DNA from: a gamma proteobacterium HTCC2207
Lineage (GTDB): Bacteria; Pseudomonadota; Gammaproteobacteria; Pseudomonadales; Porticoccaceae
Length of the DNA: 64,000 nt
Assembly (NCBI GenBank): GCA_000153445.1
Contig: CH672397.1
Span: 62,001-126,000, forward strand
Direction of reading: 5' to 3'
Under the pieces are notes generated by a model, which did no database searches, was not told the origin of the DNA, and saw only the letters and a program-made list of their open reading frames with translations. The position numbers were made by a program, and so were the translations under genes. Each line of letters opens with the position of its first letter. Positions within the stretch are counted from its first letter, which is position 1. This document shows positions 28,058 to 37,194 of the stretch, piece by piece.

Positions 28058-28486
28058 ATGTTTCAATTAGATCCCCGATTAGAAGCGGACACCCAATTGT
28101 TGGGCGCCTTTCCATTGAGCTTATTACTGCTCAGTAAAGACGCCAATTACCCTTGGTGTATTTTGGTACCTCGGCGTGAAAATCGACGCGAAATTTATCA
28201 GCTGGACCAAGCTGACCAACAGCAGCTGTTGCATGAATCCTGCCTACTTGCCGAGACCTTGTCTGATCTTTTCGGGGCCGACAAAATCAATGTCGCGACC
28301 CTAGGCAATATGGTTCCGCAGCTGCATATGCACCATATAGTGAGATTTGAGGCCGATGTGGCCTGGCCTGGGCCAGTCTGGGGAGCAGTGGTCGCAGCGA
28401 CCTATCCGCAGCAACTGTTAACTGAAACAGCTGAGCGTATTGTCGCTGCGCTTGCACCGTTGGGCCTGCACGTTGAGCAGGCTTGA
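28058..28486 (+). CDS. HIT-family hydrolase
   Basis: A 142-residue histidine-triad protein. The triad region reads PQLHMHHIVRF, that is Q-x-H-x-H, with the first His replaced by Gln as in a common proteobacterial subgroup; WPGPVWG follows. Members hydrolyse nucleoside phosphoramidates or dinucleotides. Divergent from proS, it converges with the HU-like gene, 19 bp away. Substrate unknown. Confidence 0.88.
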   Translation: MFQLDPRLEADTQLLGAFPLSLLLLSKDANYPWCILVPRRENRREIYQLDQADQQQLLHESCLLAETLSDLFGADKINVATLGNMVPQLHMHHIVRFEADVAWPGPVWGAVVAATYPQQLLTETAERIVAALAPLGLHVEQA

Positions 28487-28505
28487 TTGGAGTTAGATGC
28501 GGAGG

Positions 28506-29039
28506 CTACTGCGCCATATCTTTTAGGCCTTTTAAGGCATGCACTTTAACGGCCACGGAAGCAGGGCGTGCTTTAAATGTCGTTTCTTTGCCGGTGAAGG
28601 GATTAGTGCCTGTATAAGCTTTTTTAGCCGGACGCTTAACCGTATGAATTTTAATCAGGCCGGCGAGAACGAATTCACCCACGGAGCGTTTTTTAACATG
28701 GCGTTCCACCAGAGTTGCCAGCTCAGTAAGCAGTGTATTCACCTGCTTGCGCGTCAAATCTGAATTAGCGGCCAGCTCACTGATGATTTGAGTCTTGCTA
28801 AAGCGCTCTCTGACAGCAGTGACTTTTTTACTCGGGGCTGTCTTGGCGACAGGTGCTTTCTTGACGGGCGCTTTCTTCACCCGAGCTTTCTTTGCCGCCA
28901 CTTTACTAGAGACCTTTTTGACTGCCGCTTTTTTTATGCTGGTGCTTTGTTTAGCGGCGGACAGCGTTTTTTTCTTTAGCGGCGTCCTACCCTTTTTTGC
29001 AGTTGAGGTTGCTTGCGCAGATCCTTTCTTAAAAGCCAT
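28506..29039 (-). CDS. HU-family DNA-binding protein with Lys/Ala-rich tail
   Basis: A 177-residue protein in two parts. Residues 1 to about 80 are Lys/Ala/Ser-rich with KKAPVKKAPV-type repeats, like a histone H1 tail. The second part is an HU-like domain: SKTQIISELAANSDLTRKQV at its start and TGTNPFTGKETTFKARPA in place of the HU DNA-binding arm. It should bind DNA as a nucleoid protein. The ATG at 29039 with AAGGA upstream is preferred to an adjacent GTG. Confidence 0.88.
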   Translation of the reverse strand: MAFKKGSAQATSTAKKGRTPLKKKTLSAAKQSTSIKKAAVKKVSSKVAAKKARVKKAPVKKAPVAKTAPSKKVTAVRERFSKTQIISELAANSDLTRKQVNTLLTELATLVERHVKKRSVGEFVLAGLIKIHTVKRPAKKAYTGTNPFTGKETTFKARPASVAVKVHALKGLKDMAQ

Positions 29040-29341
29040 CACATTTTCCTTTATAAATGTAAATCATATTTCATCCCTGCTGTATTGCGATTGAGGGCCA
29101 ACAGGGCCTCGCAATCATTTATAGCCGCTGTTTTCCTGATATGCCAAAAATGGCAATGTTTTTCGTCATTTTTTTAATCTGCAGTGGGCTCAGCCCATGC
29201 GCGGGCATTCTACAAGTGCTGGTGCTGGGGTATAATGCGGCGCTTTTTCGCCGCGGCAGCCAACAAATATTAGGATATTGACTGTCTGCGACTATTGGAC
29301 AAGTGTATTTTTACTCTCTTAGTCAGTTAGGAAACAACGTT

Positions 29342-29590
29342 ATGCCCATATATGACTATCGCTGCGCGGCTTGTGACCACGAGCTTGAAGCGATACAAAG
29401 AATGAGTGATGACAAGCTGGTGGATTGCCCAGCCTGTGAAAAGCCCGAATTAAAAAAACAGCTTTCCGCAGCAGGCTTTCGCCTCAGTGGAAGTGGATGG
29501 TATGAGACCGACTTTAAAACCGGCAGCAAAAAGAATCTTAGCGACAGTGGTAGTTCGAAGGCAGCTACCACGGACGCCAGCAGCTCTTAA
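29342..29590 (+). CDS. FmdB-type zinc ribbon protein
   Basis: An 82-residue protein starting PIYDYRCAACDHELE, with a second CPACEKPELKK pair giving a CxxC-CxxC zinc ribbon, then a Ser/Lys-rich tail. Members of this FmdB-like family are small putative regulators or RNA-associated proteins, commonly next to aspS in gammaproteobacteria, as here. AGGAAA precedes the ATG; an upstream extension to 29303 lacks similarity. Confidence 0.9.
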   Translation: MPIYDYRCAACDHELEAIQRMSDDKLVDCPACEKPELKKQLSAAGFRLSGSGWYETDFKTGSKKNLSDSGSSKAATTDASSS

Positions 29591-29670
29591 ATAAGCGCTA
29601 GTTTTACGCGCTAATTAAAGAACTCATTTAAATTTAACCAAATCAAAATTAGAATAGGGATAGACAACAG

Positions 29671-31446
29671 ATGTATCGATCTAACTATTGTGGATTATTC
29701 ACCAGTGAGCATATTGATCAAGAAGTGACCCTCTGCGGCTGGGTAGACCGTCGCCGTGATCACGGTGGTGTGATCTTTGTTGATCTGCGCGATCGCGAAG
29801 GCATTGTTCAGGTGGTATTTGATCCCGATGCGGGTGAGTTCTTTGAGCAGGCTGACAGTGTGCGCTCGGAATATGTACTCAAGGTTACTGGTGTAGTTCG
29901 CGCTCGCAGCGCTGCGACAGTGAACCCGAATATGGCGACCGGTGAGATCGAAGTCTATGGCACTGCTCTAGAAATCCTCAATAGCGCCGTTACACCGCCA
30001 TTTCAGTTAGATGACTATGTCACCGTGGGTGAAGATGTCAGACTTAAATATCGCTATATGGATTTGCGTCGCAAGGAAATGCAGAACAGCCTGCGCTTCC
30101 GCTCCAAGATCAGCTCATCGATCCGCAATTATCTGGTCGACGACGGCTTTTTAGATATAGAGACGCCGATCATGACCAGAGCCACCCCTGAGGGTGCGCG
30201 AGATTATTTGATTCCCTCGCGAACGCATCCCGGGCAATTTTTCGCCATGCCACAATCGCCGCAGCTTTTTAAGCAGTTGCTGATGGTTGCCGGCTTTGAT
30301 CGCTACTATCAAATTGCCAAGTGTTTCCGCGATGAAGATCTGCGCGCCGATCGTCAGCCAGAATTCACTCAGATTGATATAGAGGCCTCTTTTGTCGATG
30401 AAGAGGACATTATGTCGACCACTGAAACCATGATTCGCGGCGTCTTCTCTGAGCATATGGGCGTTGATTTCGAGACCTTCCCGCGTATGACCTATGCCGA
30501 TGCCATGCATAAATACGGTTCTGATAAGCCTGATTTACGTATTCCTTTAGAGCTAGTTGAGGTCAAAGATCTGCTTAAAGACATCGAGTTTAAGGTCTTT
30601 GCCGGTCCAGCCAATGATCCAGCCTGTCGCGTTACCGCACTTAAAGTGCCAGGTGGCGCTGACATTTCTCGCAAGAAAATCGACGAGTACACCAAGTTTG
30701 TCAGCATCTACGGTGCCAAAGGTTTGGCCTGGATTAAGGTCAATGCCATTGAGACTGGCATCGAAGGGCTGCAGTCACCGATCATTAAATTCCTCGGCGA
30801 TGAAGTAACCATGAATATTATGCAGCGCTTGGACGCCAAGAATGGCGATATCGTCTTCTTTGGTGCCGACAAGTCTCAGGTAGTCTCTGAAGCCCTGGGT
30901 GCGCTGCGCTGTAAAGTAGGTGCCGATCTGGATCTTTATACCTGTGTCTGGGCACCTATGTGGGTGATTGATTTCCCAATGTTTGAAACCACTGATTCCG
31001 GTGCGCTAACGCCGTTGCACCACCCGTTTACCGCGCCCTCGTGCAGCGAAGAAGAACTTAAAGCCAATCCGGGAGCGGCTCTGTCTCGGGCATACGACAT
31101 GGTGCTCAATGGTTGTGAGTTGGGCGGTGGATCGATTCGTATTCATGATCAGAATATGCAGCAGACAGTATTTGAAGTGCTGGGTATAAACGCAGAAGAA
31201 CAGCGTGAAAAGTTCGGCTTCCTGCTCGATGCCCTTAAGCATGGTGCGCCACCGCATGGCGGCTTGGCCTTCGGTCTAGATCGCCTAATTATGTTGATGA
31301 CCGGTGCCGATTCTATCCGCGATGTTATTGCCTTCCCGAAAACACAGTCGGCTGCCTGTCTGCTGACTGATGCACCGGGTGTGGTGGATAATAGCCAACT
31401 GCGGGATCTCAGTATTAAGCTGCGTACTAAAGAGCCCGCTGCGTAA
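29671..31446 (+). CDS. aspS: Aspartyl-tRNA synthetase
   Basis: A 591-residue bacterial AspRS. The anticodon-binding OB domain comes first ([20 protein letters not shown]), then class II motif 2 ([16 protein letters not shown]), the GAD insertion, and motif 3 ([14 protein letters not shown]). It charges tRNA-Asp. FmdB upstream and the ruv-tol block downstream reproduce the Pseudomonas-type order, except that yebC is not between aspS and ruvC here. Confidence 0.97.
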   Translation: MYRSNYCGLFTSEHIDQEVTLCGWVDRRRDHGGVIFVDLRDREGIVQVVFDPDAGEFFEQADSVRSEYVLKVTGVVRARSAATVNPNMATGEIEVYGTALEILNSAVTPPFQLDDYVTVGEDVRLKYRYMDLRRKEMQNSLRFRSKISSSIRNYLVDDGFLDIETPIMTRATPEGARDYLIPSRTHPGQFFAMPQSPQLFKQLLMVAGFDRYYQIAKCFRDEDLRADRQPEFTQIDIEASFVDEEDIMSTTETMIRGVFSEHMGVDFETFPRMTYADAMHKYGSDKPDLRIPLELVEVKDLLKDIEFKVFAGPANDPACRVTALKVPGGADISRKKIDEYTKFVSIYGAKGLAWIKVNAIETGIEGLQSPIIKFLGDEVTMNIMQRLDAKNGDIVFFGADKSQVVSEALGALRCKVGADLDLYTCVWAPMWVIDFPMFETTDSGALTPLHHPFTAPSCSEEELKANPGAALSRAYDMVLNGCELGGGSIRIHDQNMQQTVFEVLGINAEEQREKFGFLLDALKHGAPPHGGLAFGLDRLIMLMTGADSIRDVIAFPKTQSAACLLTDAPGVVDNSQLRDLSIKLRTKEPAA

Positions 31447-31778
31447 TAGATAGTAAGGTTGTTGACTCGCTATTGACTTGGATTGCCAGCCTGTAGGATA
31501 TTGAGGGCTGGCGACAATAATGTGTAAGTGCAGATGCTAACAAACAGTAGTGTCTGTAAAGAAAATGCTTGGAAGATTAAGAAAGTGCAAAGTCGTTTGA
31601 TTGCTTTGCACTAACGCAGAGATTCCGGACTATGTGTTGGATCGTTTAAATGAGCTCTTTTAAACAAGCTCGCTCAAGTATGAGCGGGCAATTGATCAAG
31701 CGCATAGATCGGCATAAAGAAGTAGTAGGATTGATAAATACTATAAACTCAAGCGAGTAATCAGAAGAGGAAATAGCG
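31447..31778. other. 332-bp gap with inverted repeats between aspS and the Ala/Pro-rich gene
   Basis: No gene. Inverted repeats are GCCAGCC / GGCTGGC at 31485-31512 (possible weak aspS terminator, no T-run) and AGTGCAAAG / CTTTGCACT at 31584-31612 (9-bp perfect stem, 11-nt loop). The promoter of the next gene should lie after these. Confidence 0.55.
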
Positions 31779-32333
31779 ATGAAAGTTATAAGAAAAACAA
31801 AAGAATACAAAATTTATCAAAAGGGTTCTGGGCGTTTTGCCGTAAAGAACAGCGAACATAATTGGGTTAATGGCGACGACAAAGTGACTATTTTGCAGGC
31901 CGAGGGGCTGGTTAAAGCCGCTGCGTCGGCTCCGGCACCCGTTGTTGAAGAGGTCGTAGAAGCGGCTCCTGAAGTAGTTGAAGCGCCCGCCGCTGAGGTG
32001 GTTGAAGAGCCTGCGGCTGAGGTTGCTGAAGAGCCTGTTGTTGAAGAACCTGTTGTTGAAGAACCTGTTGTTGAAGAGGCCGCAGCAGCGCCCGTAGCTG
32101 AGGAAGCACCAGCAGCCGAAGAAGCACCAGCCGAAGAAAAAGCACCGGCAAAAAAAGCGGCGCCCAAAGCGAAGGCTGCACCAAAAGCCAAAGCGGCTCC
32201 TAAAGCTAAAGCCGCACCAAAGGCCACACCAAAAGCCAAGGCCGCACCAAAAGCCAAGGCCGCACCAAAAGCCAAGGCCAAAGCAAAAGCCGCACCGAAA
32301 AAAGCCAAAGCAGAGGCTAAAACCGACGAGTAA
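31779..32333 (+). CDS. Low-complexity Ala/Pro/Glu/Lys protein of unknown function
   Basis: A 184-residue protein in three parts. Residues 1-47 are an ordinary, probably folded segment (VIRKTKEYKIYQKGSGRFAV). Residues 50-120 are acidic, with VVEEP and AAEVVEE repeats. Residues 120-184 are strongly basic with KAAPKA repeats of the kind seen in histone H1-like proteins. AGAGGAAA lies 7 nt before the ATG and a good terminator follows, so it is a monocistronic, probably well expressed gene. I do not know its function; the charge-segregated tail suggests nucleic-acid or nucleoid contact. Confidence 0.82.
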   Translation: MKVIRKTKEYKIYQKGSGRFAVKNSEHNWVNGDDKVTILQAEGLVKAAASAPAPVVEEVVEAAPEVVEAPAAEVVEEPAAEVAEEPVVEEPVVEEPVVEEAAAAPVAEEAPAAEEAPAEEKAPAKKAAPKAKAAPKAKAAPKAKAAPKATPKAKAAPKAKAAPKAKAKAKAAPKKAKAEAKTDE

Positions 32334-32350
32334 GCAGGTTGGTTTAGAGA

Positions 32351-32383
32351 AAGCCCTCGGGTGTTATGCCTGAGGGCTTTTTT
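32351..32383 (+). terminator. Rho-independent terminator
   Basis: AAGCCCTC / GAGGGCTT stem, extended by GG/CC with a bulge, then six T. It ends the Ala/Pro-rich gene and separates it from ruvC. Confidence 0.9.
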
Positions 32384-32498
32384 GTGTCCCGCCGAATCAC
32401 GGCCCTATAGTAGTTGACTCCCAAGCATGGGGTTGCAACACTCTTATCCTTAACGCATAGGCCCTTTGCGGACCATTACCAAAAGACTAATATTCTCA

Positions 32499-33014
32499 AT
32501 GACTCGAATAATTGGCATAGACCCAGGATCCCGCCGCACCGGCTATGGCATAGTCGACGCTGTGGCAGGGAAGGTGAGCTATGTCACCAGTGGCATTATT
32601 CGTCTGCCTGAAGGCTCACTGCCCGAGCGCTTAAAAATTATCTTTAATGGTGTTGGTCAGCTGATCGAACAGTATGCGCCTGAAGAAATGGGCATCGAAG
32701 AAGTATTTTTATCCCACAATGCCAGTAGCGCGCTAAAACTGGGTCAGGCTCGAGGTGCGGCAATTGTGGCCGGGGTCAATGCCGGGCTCTCGGTGGGAGA
32801 GTACTCTGCCCGCAGTATCAAGTTGGCGGTAGTGGGCACCGGGGGCGCAGATAAGTCCCAGGTGCAAATGATGATTATGCAGCTATTAAAGCTTTCAAGC
32901 GCGCCAGCGGAAGATGCAGCCGACGCCTTGGCCGTGGCCCTCTGTCACGCCCAGACGTCGAGAGCCTTGGCCGCAACAGGCGCCAAAGGCTATGCCCGCG
33001 GGCGACTTAAATAA
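32499..33014 (+). CDS. ruvC: Holliday junction endonuclease RuvC
   Basis: A 171-residue resolvase. The first catalytic Asp is in IIGIDPGSRRTGYG, the Glu in MGIEEVFL, and the last acidic residues in EDAADALAVALCHAQ. It cuts Holliday junctions bound by RuvAB. An 11-codon upstream extension is not part of the family; ATG at 32499 is chosen although no clear ribosome site is seen. First gene of the ruvCAB-ybgC-tol run. Confidence 0.96.
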   Translation: MTRIIGIDPGSRRTGYGIVDAVAGKVSYVTSGIIRLPEGSLPERLKIIFNGVGQLIEQYAPEEMGIEEVFLSHNASSALKLGQARGAAIVAGVNAGLSVGEYSARSIKLAVVGTGGADKSQVQMMIMQLLKLSSAPAEDAADALAVALCHAQTSRALAATGAKGYARGRLK

Positions 33015-33038
33015 ACTAACTCAGGAACTATAGCGAAA

Positions 33039-33638
33039 ATGATTGGACGACTTCAGGGCAAGGTAATCGAAAAGCAGGCACCGGATCTTTTAATTGATGT
33101 GCAGGGCGTTGGCTATGAAGTGCTGGTGTCGCTGAACACCTTTTTTGGCGTTCCCGGCGTTGGTGAAATCACGACTCTACACACCCATTTTGTCGTTCGG
33201 GAAGATGTGCAGCAGCTCTATGGTTTTGGCACTCAGTCCGAGCGTCAACTGTTCCGTCATCTCATAAAAGTTAATGGCGTAGGCCCAAAAATGGCCCTGG
33301 CGATTCTTTCGGGTATGTCGGCCAATGACTTTGCCATCTGTGTGCACAATAACGATATAGCCACCTTAGTAAAACTGCCAGGTGTTGGCAAAAAGACTGC
33401 TGAACGGTTGCTGATTGAAATGCGTGACAAGATCGGCGATATGGATGCCACTGCGGCGGGATCTGCCACTGGTGCCCAAGAGGCGAAGCCGGATATTTCA
33501 CAAGAAGCAGAGAGTGCATTGATTGCCCTGGGCTATAAGCCTGCAGATGCGGCGAAAATTATCAGTCGCGTAGCAACGGAGTCGGTTAATGATGCCGGCG
33601 AGTTGATTCGTCTGGCGCTTAAAAGTATGGGTTCATAG
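33039..33638 (+). CDS. ruvA: Holliday junction helicase subunit RuvA
   Basis: A 199-residue RuvA. The OB-fold domain starts MIGRLQGKVIEKQAPDLLI; the two helix-hairpin-helix motifs are in LIKVNGVGPKMALAIL and LVKLPGVGKKTAERLLIEM; the RuvB-binding third domain ends the protein after a flexible linker. It binds four-way junctions and loads RuvB. 24 bp after ruvC. Confidence 0.97.
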   Translation: MIGRLQGKVIEKQAPDLLIDVQGVGYEVLVSLNTFFGVPGVGEITTLHTHFVVREDVQQLYGFGTQSERQLFRHLIKVNGVGPKMALAILSGMSANDFAICVHNNDIATLVKLPGVGKKTAERLLIEMRDKIGDMDATAAGSATGAQEAKPDISQEAESALIALGYKPADAAKIISRVATESVNDAGELIRLALKSMGS

Positions 33639-33729
33639 AGGGCCGGTTTTTCACAATAAACCTCCGGCCCGCTAGTGAAAATCTCTACCCATCAATGTAT
33701 GCTTAGGGGCAAAATCACCATGGTGTCAG

Positions 33730-34755
33730 ATGATAGAGCCCGACCGCATAATTTCCCCCGACATGTCTGTTGCCGAAGAGCGTTTTGATCGCGCACTGCG
33801 CCCGGAAAGCTTAAAAGATTATGTGGGTCAGCCAGTTGTGGTTGAACAGTTGAGCATCTTTATTGAAGCGGCACGCAAGCGCAGCGAACCCCTAGATCAC
33901 ACTTTGGTATTTGGTCCTCCAGGACTGGGTAAAACCACGCTCGCCCATATTATTGCCAATGAGATGCAGGTGGCCCTTAAAACCACCTCTGGGCCGGTTC
34001 TCGAAAAAGCCGGTGATCTCGCGGCACTCTTGACCAACCTTGAACCCGGTGATGTGCTGTTTATCGATGAGATCCATCGTTTGAGTCCAGTCGTTGAAGA
34101 AATTCTCTATCCTGCAATGGAAGACTACCAACTCGATATTGTGATCGGCGAAGGGCCTGCAGCACGTTCGATAAAATTGGATCTACCGCCTTTTACCCTA
34201 GTTGGTGCGACCACTAGAGCGGGATTACTCACAGCCCCATTGCGCGATCGTTTCGGTATTGTTCAACGGTTGGAATTTTATTCAGAAACAGACCTGACCC
34301 ATATTGTGCAGCGTGCCGGTGCGATTTTAAATGTCTCCATCGATGCCAAGGGTGCAGCTGAAATTGCTCGCCGTTCTCGAGGAACCCCGCGTATAGCCAA
34401 CCGATTATTGCGCCGTGTACGCGATTACGCTGAAGTCAAAAGTGACGGTTCGATTAGCGCAGAAATTGCTGATGCCGCGCTAAATATGCTGGCAGTTGAT
34501 CAGCGTGGATTTGATCACCAGGATCGCCGTTTGCTGCTCACTCTGATGGAAAAATTTGAAGGGGGCCCCGTGGGCGTCGACAGTCTCGCCGCGGCAATGA
34601 GCGAGGAACGCGGTACTATTGAAGATGTATTGGAACCCTATCTGATTCAGCAGGGGTATCTAATGCGCACCTCCCGTGGTCGTATGGCAACGCGCATGGC
34701 CTATGAGTATTTTGGGTTGCAGAGACCCAAGTCTATGGATGCAATCGATGACTAA
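33730..34755 (+). CDS. ruvB: Holliday junction helicase subunit RuvB
   Basis: A 341-residue AAA+ motor. Walker A is [12 protein letters not shown], Walker [12 protein letters not shown], sensor region [19 protein letters not shown], and a winged-helix C-terminus with the [14 protein letters not shown] end. It drives branch migration with RuvA. Its stop codon overlaps the ybgC start (ATGACTAA). Confidence 0.98.
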   Translation: MIEPDRIISPDMSVAEERFDRALRPESLKDYVGQPVVVEQLSIFIEAARKRSEPLDHTLVFGPPGLGKTTLAHIIANEMQVALKTTSGPVLEKAGDLAALLTNLEPGDVLFIDEIHRLSPVVEEILYPAMEDYQLDIVIGEGPAARSIKLDLPPFTLVGATTRAGLLTAPLRDRFGIVQRLEFYSETDLTHIVQRAGAILNVSIDAKGAAEIARRSRGTPRIANRLLRRVRDYAEVKSDGSISAEIADAALNMLAVDQRGFDHQDRRLLLTLMEKFEGGPVGVDSLAAAMSEERGTIEDVLEPYLIQQGYLMRTSRGRMATRMAYEYFGLQRPKSMDAIDD

Positions 34756-35161
34756 GGCGCTGGCAGAATTTCGTTTGCCTATCCGAATCTATGTCGAAGA
34801 TACCGATGCCGGCGGCATTGTCTTCTATGCAAATTACCTAAAGTTTATGGAGCGAGCGCGCACCGAATTGATGCGCAGTCTAGGCTTCGATAAACCGGCG
34901 CTGTTTGATGATATACAGTTTGTGGTTAGCCAAGTGTCCCTGAAATATCATAGTCCAGCGATGTTGGATGACCAGATAAGCGTTACCGCAGTGCTCAGCA
35001 AAGCCGGTCGCGTAACCTTTGAAATGACGCAGCAAGTTTTTCGTGGCGATGAACTGTTGGTGGAGGGGTGGGTCAAAGTGGCTTGCATTAATTCCACCAG
35101 CAAGCGCCCCCAGGGCATGCCCAAACCAATGTTCCATGCTTTAACCGAGAGCTTTAACTGA
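34748..35161 (+). CDS. ybgC: Tol-Pal-associated acyl-CoA thioesterase YbgC
   Basis: A 137-residue hot-dog thioesterase. The active-site Asp lies in [20 protein letters not shown]. It hydrolyses acyl-CoA thioesters and is the usual first gene of tol operons. The ATG overlaps the ruvB stop; an alternative ATG lies three codons earlier. The last codons and the stop (35159-35161) lie inside a 13-bp tandem repeat, so the C-terminal tail FHALTESFN is repeat-encoded. Confidence 0.94.
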   Translation: MTKALAEFRLPIRIYVEDTDAGGIVFYANYLKFMERARTELMRSLGFDKPALFDDIQFVVSQVSLKYHSPAMLDDQISVTAVLSKAGRVTFEMTQQVFRGDELLVEGWVKVACINSTSKRPQGMPKPMFHALTESFN

Positions 35162-35202
35162 GAACTTTAACCGAAAGCTTTAATCGAGAGCTTTAATCAA
35201 AA
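35138..35202. repeat. 13-bp tandem repeat spanning the ybgC stop codon
   Basis: Five 13-bp units: 35138-35150, 35151-35163, 35164-35176, 35177-35189 and 35190-35202. The consensus is GCTTTAAYCGAGA. The ybgC stop is in unit 2. Since 13 is not a multiple of three, added units cannot extend the protein in frame. Confidence 0.88.
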
Positions 35203-35255
35203 TCGTTAGCAAAACGTTTTGAGAACCCAATTTAGCAAAACAGGGAGTGACACAG

Positions 35256-35945
35256 TTGATAGAAGAAAACATGTCCATTTGGCATTTGATCTCCAATGCC
35301 AGCGTGCTGGTGCAACTCGTGATGGGGCTTTTATTTGTCGCCTCAATCATGTCTTGGGTGATGATTGTGCAGCGAGGAATCTTTCTCAACGCCGCTCAGC
35401 GTGGATTCCGCCAGTTTGAAGATGCCTTCTGGTCCGGAGTGGATCTCAATAAACTCTACGGCGAACTGACTCAGGAAGCCAAAGAACATGGCGGCCGCGA
35501 CGGTGTAGAAAATGTTTTTCGCGCCGGGTTTCGTGAATTTAATCGTCTTGCCCAAGTTGGCAGTGCAGACTCAGATACCATTATGGAAGGCACCGATCGC
35601 GCCATGCGTGTAGCGCTGTCTCGGGAAGATGAAAAGCTCAATATCAGCCTGCCATTTCTCGCCAGTGTCGCATCAGTTAGTCCTTATATAGGCCTGTTTG
35701 GCACCGTCTGGGGGATTATGAACTCCTTCCGCGGCCTCGCCATGGTGCAACAGGCAACCCTAGCCACAGTAGCTCCCGGAATCTCTGAGGCACTGATCGC
35801 CACCGCCATGGGTCTGTTCGCCGCGATTCCCGCATTAATTGCTTACAACCGCTACGCCGCCATAGTGGAGACCATGAACAGCAGCTACGAAACCTTCGCC
35901 GAGGAGTTTTCGAGTATTTTGCATCGCCAGATTCGCGCCAACTAA
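35256..35945 (+). CDS. tolQ: Tol-Pal system proton channel subunit TolQ
   Basis: A 229-residue TolQ with three membrane helices: the first near residues 13-35 (VLVQLVMGLLFVASIMSWVM), the others around ASVSPYIGLFGTVWGIM and IATAMGLFAAIPALIAYNR. It forms the inner-membrane motor with TolR that energises TolA. Start choice: AGGGAG at 35242-35247 is 8 nt from the TTG at 35256. A GTG at 35247 sits on that site, and the ATG at 35271 lacks one, though it cannot be excluded. Confidence 0.93.
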   Translation: MIEENMSIWHLISNASVLVQLVMGLLFVASIMSWVMIVQRGIFLNAAQRGFRQFEDAFWSGVDLNKLYGELTQEAKEHGGRDGVENVFRAGFREFNRLAQVGSADSDTIMEGTDRAMRVALSREDEKLNISLPFLASVASVSPYIGLFGTVWGIMNSFRGLAMVQQATLATVAPGISEALIATAMGLFAAIPALIAYNRYAAIVETMNSSYETFAEEFSSILHRQIRAN

Positions 35946-35993
35946 TTGGCTCAAGCGCAGTGAGCAAATGGATAAGCTTTTGAGGCTCGATAA

Positions 35994-36416
35994 GTGAAGA
36001 CAAAACGAACAAAACGAAAACTGGTTGCCGAGATTAACGTCGTACCCTATATCGACGTAACGCTGGTGTTGCTGGTGGTATTTATGATTACTGCGCCACT
36101 GCTGATGCAGGGCGTCAAAGTGGACCTGCCCGAGGCCAATTCAGCGCCTATGGACGCCAAGGACCAAGAACCCTTTATTGTCTCGATTAAAGCCGATGGC
36201 AGTTATTGGATCGACGTAAAGGGCGAGAATCAGATTCAAAGCCTTGAGGTGATCAAAGACCGGGTCGGCAAAATATTGCGTCAGACACCGAAAACCCCAG
36301 TATTAGTGTGGGGTGATAGCAAAGTGGATTACGGTGTGGTGGTCAATCTGATGAGCGAGTTACAGGCCGCCGGAGCGCCCTCTGTGGGTTTGGTCACGGA
36401 GCCACCACCAAATTAA
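35994..36416 (+). CDS. tolR: Tol-Pal system protein TolR
   Basis: A 140-residue TolR. One membrane helix (VTLVLLVVFMITAPLL) follows the short cytoplasmic basic tail and carries the proton-relay Asp in PYIDVTLVL; a periplasmic domain follows. It starts with GTG. It is 48 bp after tolQ and 1 bp before the tolA start. Confidence 0.95.
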   Translation: MKTKRTKRKLVAEINVVPYIDVTLVLLVVFMITAPLLMQGVKVDLPEANSAPMDAKDQEPFIVSIKADGSYWIDVKGENQIQSLEVIKDRVGKILRQTPKTPVLVWGDSKVDYGVVVNLMSELQAAGAPSVGLVTEPPPN

Positions 36417-36417
36417 T

Positions 36418-37182
36418 ATGGGCAGTTTTCTCAGTTATTCCGTCGCCGTACTGGTCAGTCTTGCACTGCACCTTGGCCTGCTTGCAGTGCTGTTTGTTGG
36501 CTGGGAACCTGAAACCACTCGAGTAATGATCCAGCCGCAGTATATTGAGGCTAAGCTAGTAGAATTGGCGCCGAAGAAAGTCGTTCAACCAAAGGCCAAA
36601 CCAAAGAAACCGAAGACCGATAGTGCCAAGCAAAAGCGCGAGGCAAAAAAACGCCGAGACAAACTCGCAGCGCAGAAAAAGGCCAAGGATAAAAAACGTG
36701 AGCAAGAGCGTCTTAAAGCGCTCAGCGAAAAACAACGTCTAGAGGCTTTGCGTCTGGCTGAAGAGCAGCGACTCAGAGACGAACAGGAGGCGGCCCGAGA
36801 GGCTGAACGCAAACGCCTAGAGACAGAGTTTGCCGAGGCGCTAGCGGCGGAGCAGGCCGAAATCAACGCTCAGGAAGACGAGCGTGTCGCCAACAGTTAT
36901 CGCCAGCTTATTCAGCAGCGTCTATCGGAGAACTGGAGCCGTCCGCCCAGTGCACGGCTGGGGATGGAAACCTTAATTCGTATTCGCTTGGTGCCCACTG
37001 GCCGCATCGTAGGTGTGAATATCCTCACCTCCAGTGGCGATACAGCCTTCGATCGCTCGGTAGAGCAGGCGGCACAAAAGGTAGAGCAGTTTATTGAATT
37101 GCAGGGCATGGCCCCAGACTTATTTGAACGCAAATTTCGTCAGGTGGATGTCGCATTTAGTCCCGAAGATCTCAGATTATAA
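36418..37182 (+). CDS. tolA: Tol-Pal system protein TolA
   Basis: A 254-residue TolA. One N-terminal membrane helix (VSLALHLGLLAVLFVG), then a Lys/Glu/Ala/Arg-rich helical stalk at about 55-155 (e.g. RLKALSEKQRLEALRLAEEQ), then the C-terminal TonB-like domain (VRIRLVPTGRIVGVN type). It is far shorter than E. coli TolA because the stalk is short. It links the TolQR motor to Pal and TolB. Confidence 0.95.
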   Translation: MGSFLSYSVAVLVSLALHLGLLAVLFVGWEPETTRVMIQPQYIEAKLVELAPKKVVQPKAKPKKPKTDSAKQKREAKKRRDKLAAQKKAKDKKREQERLKALSEKQRLEALRLAEEQRLRDEQEAAREAERKRLETEFAEALAAEQAEINAQEDERVANSYRQLIQQRLSENWSRPPSARLGMETLIRIRLVPTGRIVGVNILTSSGDTAFDRSVEQAAQKVEQFIELQGMAPDLFERKFRQVDVAFSPEDLRL

Positions 37183-37194
37183 GGTAATGACGCA

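Noticed and set aside
31817-32308. Antisense open frame rich in Ala/Gly/Ser
   Set aside because: It is the mirror of the low-complexity Ala/Pro/Lys gene, without a ribosome site.
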